From assembly GCA_017543165.1 (NCBI GenBank), contig JAFYGL010000659.1, forward strand, positions 1 through 5,068: a stretch of 5,068 bases of DNA. The letters run 5' to 3'. The stretch comes from Victivallales bacterium (lineage in GTDB: Bacteria; Verrucomicrobiota; Lentisphaeria; Oligosphaerales; Oligosphaeraceae). The position numbers and the translations under genes are program-made. This document shows positions 1 to 5,057 of this stretch, piece after piece. Position 1 is the first letter of the stretch, and each line of letters starts with the position of its first letter. A model generated the notes under the pieces. It had not been told where the DNA came from and made no database searches. It saw nothing but the letters and a program-made list of their open reading frames with translations.

Positions 1-72
1 ACACGGCCGTTAAGGGCCCCCGCGGCGATGATACTGCGCCCAGGAGCGCGGGAAAGTAGCGCGCCGCCAACC
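1..72 (+). rRNA. rrf: 5S ribosomal RNA, 3' part (5' end outside window)
   Basis: The first bases read as the second half of a 5S rRNA. The loop-C/helix-III stretch ACACGG..GTTAAG (1-14) is followed by the helix II 3' strand (about 15-26) and the loop-E-type GCGATGATACTGCG (25-38). Helix IV is closed by CTGCGC (34-39) against GCGCGG (46-51). The near-universal GGGAAAGTAG follows at 50-59, then a GCGCCGCC 3' strand (61-68) that would pair with the missing 5' end. Order and spacing match bacterial 5S rRNA. The exact 3' end is uncertain by several bases. About 45 to 50 bases of the 5' part should lie left of the window, and 23S rRNA probably beyond that. The terminator directly downstream supports this as the last gene of an rRNA operon. 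The call is from remembered consensus, not a covariance search. Confidence 0.85.
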
Positions 73-81
73 TCCATTTCG

Positions 82-121
82 AATCCCTGCACCGCAGAGC
101 GCGGCGCGGGGATTTTTTTTT
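82..121 (+). terminator. Rho-independent terminator of the rRNA operon
   Basis: A hairpin pairs AATCCCTGC (82-90) with GCGGGGATT (106-114), including one G-U pair. After a single mismatch (91/105), CCGC (92-95) pairs with GCGG (101-104), leaving a five-base loop. A run of nine T (113-121) begins at the base of the stem. This is a textbook intrinsic terminator for plus-strand transcription, placed about ten bases after the 5S rRNA end. It has no T-run on the minus strand, so it acts in one direction. It should separate rRNA transcription from the E1 genes. Confidence 0.85.
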
Positions 122-353
122 CGCGCGGCCATTGGCCGCGCGCCAGGACGCGATGTCTCCATGCGGCCGTTGTTGTGCACGGCCATTGGCCGCGCGTCAG
201 GACGCGATGTTTCCATGCGGCTGTTGCCTTGCGCGGCGCCCCGCGCGGCCATTGGCCGCGCGTCAGGACGCGATGTTCCCATATGTACCATGATTATGCA
301 AGGCAACAGCCGCATGGCGGTCCAACGTCCTGATGCGCGGCCAATGGCCGCGC
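122..353. repeat. Cluster of four palindromic (BIME/REP-like) repeat units
   Basis: Four copies of a GCGCGGCCA-T-TGGCCGCGC palindrome lie at 123-141, 177-195 (one mismatch, A179), 243-261 and, in opposite orientation, 335-353. The first three are each followed by a conserved tail, G(T/C)CAGGACGCGATGT; copies 1 and 2 also continue into CCATGCGGC(C/T)GTTG. The inverted fourth copy carries the same tail, diverged in the middle. Copy-to-copy spacing is 54, 66 and 92 bases. The units are intergenic and their open frames on both strands are by-products of the repeat. This matches the general form of bacterial interspersed mosaic elements, but I do not recognise the specific family. It fills most of the 345 bases between the 5S gene and the E1alpha start; I see no gene in that gap. 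Confidence 0.85.
177..353. repeat. Long inverted pair within the palindrome cluster
   Basis: Unit 2 (177-230) and the reverse complement of unit 4 (300-353) are both 54 bases long and align without gaps at 44 of 54 positions by eye. The last 18 bases (213-230 against 300-317) are perfectly complementary. The differences are concentrated in a nine-base block in the middle of the unit. Between the arms lies unit 3. The whole could form a large cruciform in DNA or a branched hairpin in RNA. Confidence 0.8.
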
Positions 354-360
354 AGAATAA

Positions 361-388
361 ATGGCAAAACTGCGGAATTAGGTTAAAT
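361..388 (+). promoter_or_regulatory. Possible weak sigma70-type promoter for the E1 genes
   Basis: ATGGCA (361-366, four of six against TTGACA) and TTAAAT (383-388, four of six against TATAAT) are separated by 16 bases. They lie in the short AT-richer strip between the repeat cluster and the RBS at 404-410. A promoter must lie between the terminator ending at 121 and the start codon at 418, unless read-through occurs. The match is weak and this is only the best-placed candidate. Confidence 0.25.
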
Positions 389-417
389 TGTGCCATTGTT
401 TTTGAGGAGACTGCTTT

Positions 418-1374
418 ATGAAGCTAGAAACGGCACAATTATTGGCGATGTATGAGCGGATGGTGCTCATACGCAATTTTGAGAATAAGTTGGCTGAATT
501 GTTCAGTAGTGGTTCGCTTGGAGGCACATCCCACTTTTGCGTAGGGGAGGAGGCCTCGGCGGTTGGCGTCATCTGGGCGGCGGACGAGAAGGACTGGCTC
601 ATATCCAACCACAGGGGGCATGGCCATTTGCTGGCTCGCGGGCTTGAGCCGCGTCGTGTCATGGCAGAACTCATGGGCAAGGATGCTGGGTATTGCCACG
701 GGCGTGGGGGCTCCCAGCATATTTCCTGCATGGAGAAGCATTTCCTTGGAACCAATGGTATAACTGGCGGTGGTATTCCCATTGCGGCTGGCGCCGCGCT
801 TTCCGCGAAGTACAAGAAGACAGGCGAGATTGCAATTTGCTTCTTTGGCGACGGTGCAAGCAACCAGGGCCCCTTCCATGAGACACTGAACATGGCATCT
901 TTATGGCAGTTGCCCATTTTGTTTGTTTGCGAGAACAATGGCTATGCCATGAGCACGCCTCTGGCAAGGAACAGCGCATCAGGCAATATTGCGCCCCGTG
1001 CCGCCGCATACAATATGAAAGCCAGCGTATGCAATGGCTTTGATGTAGAGGAAACCTATTTCAGCGCCAGGAAAATAATATCAGAAGTGCGGGAGAGCAG
1101 CGTTCCACAGATGCTGGAGGTCATGACCTACAGGCATTGCGGCCATTCAAAGAATGATTCAAGGGTGTATCGCACCCGCGAGGAAGAACAGGAGATGATG
1201 GCGAAAGACTGCATTGCGGCAGCACGCACAAAGTTGCTGGAGCGGGGAATCGCCGAGGCGGAAATTACCACGGCTGACAATCGGGCGCACACCACCATAG
1301 AAAATGCCGCGCAGTTTGCCATTGATGCACCAGTTTCATCGCCAGAATCAGCATTGGAAGGCTTGTTTGCGTAG
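418..1374 (+). CDS. Thiamine-diphosphate 2-oxo acid/acetoin dehydrogenase E1, alpha subunit
   Basis: This 318-residue protein is the alpha subunit of a heterotetrameric E1 of the pyruvate/acetoin/branched-chain family. It binds thiamine diphosphate and Mg2+ for decarboxylation of a 2-oxo acid (or cleavage of acetoin), and the acyl group is then transferred to the lipoyl group of E2 in the cytoplasm. The ThDP/Mg motif is clear: GDG at 144-146, then ASNQGPFHE, closing with ENN at 172-174. Other family signatures are NHRGHGH (64-70), HGRGGSQH (94-101), GIPIAAGAA (119-127) and TYRHCGHS (237-244) followed by YRTREEE (251-257). Length is normal for short bacterial alpha subunits. The start at 418 has a strong RBS, GAGGAGA (404-410), seven bases upstream. 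The beta gene starts 16 bases after the stop. Substrate cannot be fixed from sequence reading. The overall look is closest to acetoin-dehydrogenase-type or pyruvate E1 alpha (AcoA/PdhA), so no symbol is given. Confidence 0.95.
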   Translation: MKLETAQLLAMYERMVLIRNFENKLAELFSSGSLGGTSHFCVGEEASAVGVIWAADEKDWLISNHRGHGHLLARGLEPRRVMAELMGKDAGYCHGRGGSQHISCMEKHFLGTNGITGGGIPIAAGAALSAKYKKTGEIAICFFGDGASNQGPFHETLNMASLWQLPILFVCENNGYAMSTPLARNSASGNIAPRAAAYNMKASVCNGFDVEETYFSARKIISEVRESSVPQMLEVMTYRHCGHSKNDSRVYRTREEEQEMMAKDCIAAARTKLLERGIAEAEITTADNRAHTTIENAAQFAIDAPVSSPESALEGLFA

Positions 1375-1382
1375 AGGGAGGG
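1375..1382 (+). promoter_or_regulatory. Ribosome binding site that sets the E1 beta start
   Basis: AGGGAGGG begins directly after the alpha stop codon (1372-1374) and lies eight bases before ATG 1391. The same frame is open further upstream, to an ATG at 1304 inside the alpha gene. That extension would add 29 residues (His-, Arg- and Cys-rich) unlike any E1 beta N-terminus. The RBS and the family start MRDIYYSKAVNEAL favour 1391. Confidence 0.8.
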
Positions 1383-1390
1383 CGTGTCTT

Positions 1391-2368
1391 ATGAGAGATA
1401 TCTACTATTCAAAGGCGGTCAATGAAGCACTTGACGAAGAACTGGAACGGGACAAGAACGTGGTTCTAATTGGCGAGGACATCGGGCTTTACGGCGGCGC
1501 ATTTGGCGTCACCAAGGGCCTTTGGGAGAAATATGGCGCTGAGCGCATATTTGAGACGCCAATTTCCGAGGGCAGTTTCATGGGGCTGGCCGTCGGCGCG
1601 GCTATGACTGGATTGCGCCCTGTGGTGGAAATCATGTTCATGGATTTCATAGCGCTGGCGTTGGACCAGATGCTCAACAGCGCAGGCAAACTCCATTACA
1701 TGTATGCAGGGCAGGTTAATGTGCCAATGGTTATACGCACTCCTGGCGGCGCGAAGGGCGGCTATGGCCCAAGCCATTCGCAGATGCTGTCCAGCCTGTT
1801 TATGAGCGTGCCAGGCATAAAGATAGTGGCCCCCTCCACTGCAATGCAGGCTAAGGGCTTGCTCAAGGCGGCTATTCGCGATGACAATCCAGTGCTTGTA
1901 ATAGAGAACAAGCGCCTCTATCCCAGGCGTGGCGAGGTGCCAGAAGGGGATTTCACATTGCCATTGGACAAGGCTGTCGTTGCTGCCGAGGGCGATGCAT
2001 TGACCTTGGTGTCGTATTCATCCATGACGCCTGTTTGCCTGGCTGTCAGGGACGCCTTCCTTAAGAAAGGCATTTCCATTGAGGTTATTGATTTGGTAAG
2101 TCTAAATCCTTTGGATACGGACACGGTTTTTGCCAGTCTGAGGAAGACGGGGCGCATTGTCATTGCCGAGGAGGCATGCCTGTGTGGCGGCGTTGGAGCA
2201 GAGTTGTCCGCCCGCATAGCGGAGCATTGCCTGGATGCATTGGAGGCTCCAGTTGCCCGCGTGGCTGCCAAGGATTTGCCTATTCCCTCGTCCATCCCAC
2301 TTGAGAAACTGGTTCTTCCGCAGCCAGAGGACGTGGCACGGGCAGTGACTGCGACGCTGGAATATTGA
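1391..2368 (+). CDS. Thiamine-diphosphate 2-oxo acid/acetoin dehydrogenase E1, beta subunit
   Basis: The 325-residue beta subunit pairs with the alpha subunit to form the ThDP-binding alpha2beta2 E1. The N-terminal pyrimidine-binding domain shows GEDIGLYGGAFGVTKGL (28-44) and TPISEGSFMGLAVGAA (56-71). Glu60 lies in the position of the conserved glutamate that activates the ThDP aminopyrimidine. FMDF (83-86), DQMLNSAGKLHYM (92-104) and RTPGGAKGGYGPSHSQ (116-131) follow, with His129 at the conserved QHSQ-like position. PGIKIVAPST and AIRDDNPVLVIENKRLY complete the domain. The C-terminal transketolase-like domain has EVIDLVSLNPLDTDTV, KTGRIVIAEEA and a final DLPIPSSIPLE..VLPQPEDV, all typical of PdhB/AcoB-like proteins. 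The length is usual for the family. The start at 1391 is chosen over an in-frame ATG at 1304 because of the RBS at 1375-1382 and the family N-terminus. It is co-transcribed with the alpha gene. No lipoyl E2 or E3 gene follows in the window. Substrate is unresolved. Confidence 0.95.
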   Translation: MRDIYYSKAVNEALDEELERDKNVVLIGEDIGLYGGAFGVTKGLWEKYGAERIFETPISEGSFMGLAVGAAMTGLRPVVEIMFMDFIALALDQMLNSAGKLHYMYAGQVNVPMVIRTPGGAKGGYGPSHSQMLSSLFMSVPGIKIVAPSTAMQAKGLLKAAIRDDNPVLVIENKRLYPRRGEVPEGDFTLPLDKAVVAAEGDALTLVSYSSMTPVCLAVRDAFLKKGISIEVIDLVSLNPLDTDTVFASLRKTGRIVIAEEACLCGGVGAELSARIAEHCLDALEAPVARVAAKDLPIPSSIPLEKLVLPQPEDVARAVTATLEY

Positions 2369-2373
2369 AAAGG

Positions 2374-2422
2374 GGACTGTGGACTGTGGACTGTGGATTG
2401 TGGACTGTGGACTGTGGACTGT
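2374..2422 (+). repeat. Tandem array of seven GGACTGT heptamers
   Basis: Seven head-to-tail copies of GGACTGT run from 2374 to 2422. All are identical except the fourth (2395-2401), which reads GGATTGT. The array starts five bases after the E1 beta stop codon and lies wholly in non-coding DNA. A seven-base unit is prone to slippage, so copy number may vary among strains. Confidence 0.95.
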
Positions 2423-2464
2423 TATGTATGCGTTTAGCAGAACGGCTTTAGTCCACAGTCCACA
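2406..2464. repeat. Inverted repeat formed by the heptamer array and its downstream partner
   Basis: Bases 2450-2464 are two inverted heptamers and are perfectly complementary to 2406-2420, giving a 15-bp stem with a 29-base loop (2421-2449). Because the array is periodic, the right arm can also pair with upstream units, shifted by seven bases. No T-run follows on either strand, so it is not a canonical intrinsic terminator. It could still stabilise the 3' end of the E1 transcript or attenuate read-through into the next gene. Confidence 0.8.
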
Positions 2465-2484
2465 CATCTGGAAAACAAGCAGAT

Positions 2485-4053
2485 ATGAGTGAAGACAAAT
2501 CAAAATTGCAGGTGCGTAACGAGTTGATGGAACACTTGCATCGCCTGGAAAATCTGAATCCAGACATCAGTGCCAGTGAGCATGATTTGCTTATGGAACT
2601 GGCCTCACAGGTTGGCGAGGATTATTTTGAAGAGGTAGCCGCATTTTCCGCTGATTTGCTGGAAAAATATCTGGACAGCGACATTAAGAACGCTGGTCGT
2701 GCCATAATGTCAGAGTATTTTGACGAATTGGACAAGGGCGCGAAACTGCTGCGTGCCGCAGGCGAAATCAAGGCGCTTCCTGAAAATGGGGGCAAACGTT
2801 CATTTACAACCGCACTTGTCCCGTATGAACGAGTTGAGGCATTGGACTTCTGCAAGATATTGAATCGCACACCAGTTCCCAAGCCACTGGTAAAGGCGGC
2901 GGACGCGTTCATGAGGCGCAACCAGGTTGTTGGCACCGTGTTTGAATATGCCTTGCAGGTAATGTGGCGCATTTCACCGCAAAAGGCTGAGGCCTGGGCG
3001 TTGGCGTTGTTTGAGAAGCAGCAGGGCAATATAGACCCAGATGTGGCGCGGGACGTTGTTTCCGTGGCATTGTCATTAAATGCGGAGGTGTCTGCCCCCT
3101 TCTTGAACTGGATACTTGAATTCGCCTCTGATGTGAATCTGCTGGAATATTGGCCGAATGTGACAAAATATGCGGACAAATTGCTGTGCAAGCAGGGATT
3201 GCGCCGTTATTTTTCAAAAAACAAGGCGCGAAACAGCCTTTTGCAGCAACTTGACTTCATGCAGAAGCAAAATCTTCTGGATGATGAACGCCTGCTGAAC
3301 TGGGTTCGCAGGGCACTGAACGGCATAGGGGAAAGCGTGCAGCAATTCATGTCCCTGGAGAAGACCGATATGCAAAAGGAATGGAAATCATTGTCGCTTT
3401 TCAGGGAAATCAACCATATTGCTGACTTGTTTGCGCCGATTTTACTGGTGGCGGACCAGATAATGGCATTGCCTGATGGCGGGACGCAACTGGCCATGGC
3501 GTCAATGGGCCTCACAGGCAAGGCACTGGAGGATTGGGAGGAACGGCTTGCCAAGACTTCTGTCCGTGCAGTGACACGCAAATTGATGATGGACATGAAG
3601 AACAAGCGCCCCATCGTGGATACCATTCGCCTGCTCACATTCGGGGACAATGCGGCGTTCCAGGCCGCATACGCTGAACTTGATTTGGCGACGGAGAGAT
3701 TTGATTCAGTAAAACAGAGGGACAAGGTGGCGGTGTTGCTTGCTGTTTACTATGCCAGCTACAGGCGTGGAAAGTTGCTGGCCGTGGAGATTGCCGCGCG
3801 GTACCGCAATCTCATGCGCATGATACATGATGACTTTCTCAGCCAGCATCTAAACGCGGAGCAACTTGCCGCCATACACAGCAGCGGCATTTTGCAGGAG
3901 ATAGCCTCCGTCGCCTCGGAGGCAAGGCACTTCCTTGGACGGCGCAGCGCAGAAGACAACAGCCTGGAGGAGATGCTGGCCGCCAAAATGACATTCGAGC
4001 GCTTCGTTCGCCAGAAACGCGTCCTGCTAATACGCCAGTTGCCATCTACTTGA
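2485..4053 (+). CDS. Uncharacterised 522-residue, mostly helical protein
   Basis: I do not recognise this protein. It has no obvious signal peptide, no convincing membrane segment, and no Walker, zinc-finger or other catalytic motif. The sequence is rich in charged and amphipathic stretches and reads as nearly all alpha-helix, with few glycine/proline breaks, such as PENGG (99-103) and a PVPKP segment near residue 130. The N-terminal 100 residues are acidic (DYFEEVAAFSADLLEKYLDS, 46-65) and the last 100 are more basic, ending FVRQKRVLLIRQLPST. The pattern suggests a helical-repeat or scaffold-like cytoplasmic protein, but no repeat unit is plain by eye. It is a real gene: the 1.57-kb frame is long, with codon use like its neighbours and natural protein composition. 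The start at 2485 has only a weak RBS (GGAAAA, 2470-2475); ATG 2527 is the next in-frame choice and has none better. It lies 116 bases after E1 beta, across the heptamer array, so co-transcription is possible but not shown. Confidence 0.85.
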   Translation: MSEDKSKLQVRNELMEHLHRLENLNPDISASEHDLLMELASQVGEDYFEEVAAFSADLLEKYLDSDIKNAGRAIMSEYFDELDKGAKLLRAAGEIKALPENGGKRSFTTALVPYERVEALDFCKILNRTPVPKPLVKAADAFMRRNQVVGTVFEYALQVMWRISPQKAEAWALALFEKQQGNIDPDVARDVVSVALSLNAEVSAPFLNWILEFASDVNLLEYWPNVTKYADKLLCKQGLRRYFSKNKARNSLLQQLDFMQKQNLLDDERLLNWVRRALNGIGESVQQFMSLEKTDMQKEWKSLSLFREINHIADLFAPILLVADQIMALPDGGTQLAMASMGLTGKALEDWEERLAKTSVRAVTRKLMMDMKNKRPIVDTIRLLTFGDNAAFQAAYAELDLATERFDSVKQRDKVAVLLAVYYASYRRGKLLAVEIAARYRNLMRMIHDDFLSQHLNAEQLAAIHSSGILQEIASVASEARHFLGRRSAEDNSLEEMLAAKMTFERFVRQKRVLLIRQLPST

Positions 4054-4066
4054 CACCAAATTTCAA

Positions 4067-4161
4067 CGCAGAGACGCAGAGTTATTTTTTGAAGGAGACT
4101 AATTCAATGGGACAATGACTATGTCCCCAGAATCTCATTTCAAAAACTCTGCGTCTCTGCG
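4067..4161. repeat. Nested long palindrome between convergent genes
   Basis: The outer arms 4067-4083 and 4145-4161 (AACTCTGCGTCTCTGCG in the right arm) are perfectly complementary over 17 bases. Moving inward, TTTGAA (4088-4093) pairs with TTCAAA (4139-4144), GAGA (4095-4098) with TCTC (4133-4136), and TTC (4103-4105) with GAA (4130-4132). GGGACA (4109-4114) pairs with TGTCCC (4122-4127), leaving a seven-base loop. Almost the whole gap can therefore fold into one interrupted hairpin. A second register exists, because 4065-4081 also matches 4155-4171 with one mismatch. The CTCTGCG-type arms resemble a repeat I recall as frequent between genes in some environmental bacterial genomes. Neither strand shows a T-run after the stem, so a classical terminator is not supported, though it sits where a bidirectional one would. 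Confidence 0.8.
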
Positions 4162-4190
4162 CCTCTGCGTTAAGAATACGCGTCTCTGAA

Positions 4191-4937
4191 TTAGAGGCCG
4201 CCTGATATATCCAGGGTTGCGCCTGTGATGTAGGAGGCCTCCTCCGAGGCCAGGAAAAGCACGGCTGAGGCAACTTCTTTGGCATTTCCGAAACGGCGCA
4301 TTGGCACGCTTGCCTGGTATGCGCTGCGCTGTTCGTCTGGCAGGTCCGCGATGAAGTTGGTGTCAATGAAGCCAGGTGCAACGCAGTTTACAGTTATGCC
4401 ACGGCGTGCGATTTCCTTGCCAAAGGACTTTGCCAGAGCGGACAGGCCTGCCTTGGCGGCGGAATAGTTTGCCTGTCCCTCAATGCCTATGCGTCCTGCC
4501 ACTGAAGACACTGCAATCAGCCTGCCATAGCGTCTGCGCAGCATGCGTTGCACACCCAGTTTGAAGAGATTGAATGTGCCGCCCAGGTTCGTGTCAAGGA
4601 CGGCGTTCCAATTTTCCTGTGGCATCATTGCCATTACTGCGTCTTTGCGGATTCCTGCGCTGTTCACCATAATGTCCAGCCACGGGTGCGTCTTGTCATA
4701 TTCCTGGAAGAAAGCATCGACCTGCGCATAGTCTGCCACATTGCATTTTACTGCGGAGAAGCGTGGCGAGTGTTCGCCCAGGGAGTTTGCGAATGCCTGG
4801 GCCGCTGCGCTGTCAGAACCATAAAGCGCCACGACCTCCGCGCCTGCTTCCAGGAAGCCTCTGCTGATTTCCGCGCCAATGCCCCGTGTCCCGCCAGCGA
4901 CTATGACCTTTCTTTCAGTAAAATCGAATTTCAGCAT
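4191..4937 (-). CDS. Short-chain dehydrogenase/reductase, FabG-like (3-oxoacyl-ACP reductase type)
   Basis: This 248-residue classical SDR is predicted to reduce a carbonyl with NAD(P)H in the cytoplasm; the closest well-known relative is FabG, 3-oxoacyl-[acyl-carrier-protein] reductase. The cofactor motif GGTRGIG is at 15-21. Arg18 occupies the position of the arginine that favours NADPH in FabG. CNVAD (65-69) matches the adenine-binding aspartate region, and NSAG (92-95) replaces the common NNAG. The catalytic tetrad is present: Asn117, Ser145, Tyr158 and Lys162, with the usual S-13-Y-4-K spacing. NYSAAKAGL, RGITVNCVAPGFIDT (179-193) and a C-terminal YITGATLDISGGL are strongly FabG-like. 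The start at 4937 has an RBS, AGAGGA (plus-strand 4945-4950), seven bases upstream. It converges with the 522-residue gene, their stops being 137 bases apart. No fatty-acid partner is visible. FabG-like sequences include many dehydrogenases of other pathways, so the substrate is open and no symbol is given. Confidence 0.93.
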   Translation of the reverse strand: MLKFDFTERKVIVAGGTRGIGAEISRGFLEAGAEVVALYGSDSAAAQAFANSLGEHSPRFSAVKCNVADYAQVDAFFQEYDKTHPWLDIMVNSAGIRKDAVMAMMPQENWNAVLDTNLGGTFNLFKLGVQRMLRRRYGRLIAVSSVAGRIGIEGQANYSAAKAGLSALAKSFGKEIARRGITVNCVAPGFIDTNFIADLPDEQRSAYQASVPMRRFGNAKEVASAVLFLASEEASYITGATLDISGGL

Positions 4938-4989
4938 TGTTATATCCTCTTGCTTGAAAAAATAGCAAATAATTCAGGGGCAGTTCCTC

Positions 4990-5026
4990 GTACGCGCGCG
5001 CGATATTCTCTATGTGTGCACACACA
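4990..5026. other. Two alternating purine/pyrimidine tracts
   Basis: Positions 4990-5002 alternate strictly, with five CG dinucleotides in a row (4993-5002). Positions 5011-5026 alternate again as TA/TG then CA, and contain the perfect 12-bp palindrome TGTGTGCACACA (5013-5024). Alternating CG and TG/CA tracts are the classic left-handed (Z-DNA) formers under negative supercoiling. They lie 50 to 90 bases upstream of the SDR start, in its probable promoter region. The palindrome could also be an operator. Function is not shown. Confidence 0.6.
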
Positions 5027-5057
5027 GGGTGGGGGACGGTTTTACCGTCCCTCACCC
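5027..5057. repeat. 14-bp hairpin at the right edge
   Basis: GGGTGGGGGACGGT (5027-5040) pairs with ACCGTCCCTCACCC (5044-5057) across a three-base TTT loop. All 14 positions pair when one G-U is allowed (5032/5052). No T-run follows on the minus strand, and the plus strand continues with ACC-rich sequence to the window end. It may be a terminator-like stem of a gene lying to the right, or another intergenic repeat. The window ends too soon to decide. Confidence 0.75.

Noticed and set aside
73..95. tRNA T-arm suggested by TTTCGAATCC
   Set aside because: No acceptor, D or anticodon arm fits around it; the stretch is the left arm of the terminator behind the 5S rRNA.
122..353. CRISPR array
   Set aside because: Units are unequal in spacing (54, 66, 92), the supposed spacers are themselves conserved, one unit is inverted, and no cas gene is present.
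10..421. Overlapping open frames on both strands with repeated GHWPRVRTRC- or TSRPDARPMAA-like peptides
   Set aside because: The peptide repeats are translations of the palindromic DNA units and the 5S/terminator region; there is no RBS and the DNA is better explained as rRNA, terminator and repeats.
378..1009. Minus-strand frames of 112 to 186 codons inside the E1 alpha gene
   Set aside because: They are antisense shadows of a gene with unmistakable E1 alpha motifs on the plus strand and show no family signature.
1304..1390. Upstream extension of E1 beta to the ATG at 1304
   Set aside because: The added 29 residues overlap the alpha gene, do not resemble an E1 beta N-terminus, and a good RBS precedes ATG 1391.
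2406..2464. Intrinsic terminator after E1 beta
   Set aside because: The stem is good but the loop is 29 bases and no T-run follows on either strand.
2622..3725. Minus-strand frames of 172 and 189 codons inside the unknown gene
   Set aside because: Ser/Ala-rich composition typical of antisense reading, no RBS, and the plus-strand frame is far longer; it does not look like a real overlapping pair.
4093..4189. Small gene after AAGGAG (4092-4097): ATG 4107 or ATG 4115 (24 codons to 4189)
   Set aside because: ATG 4107 stops after three codons. The 24-codon frame from 4115 runs through the inverted repeat, so its peptide is a translation of repeat DNA, although the RBS-like AAGGAG looks tempting.
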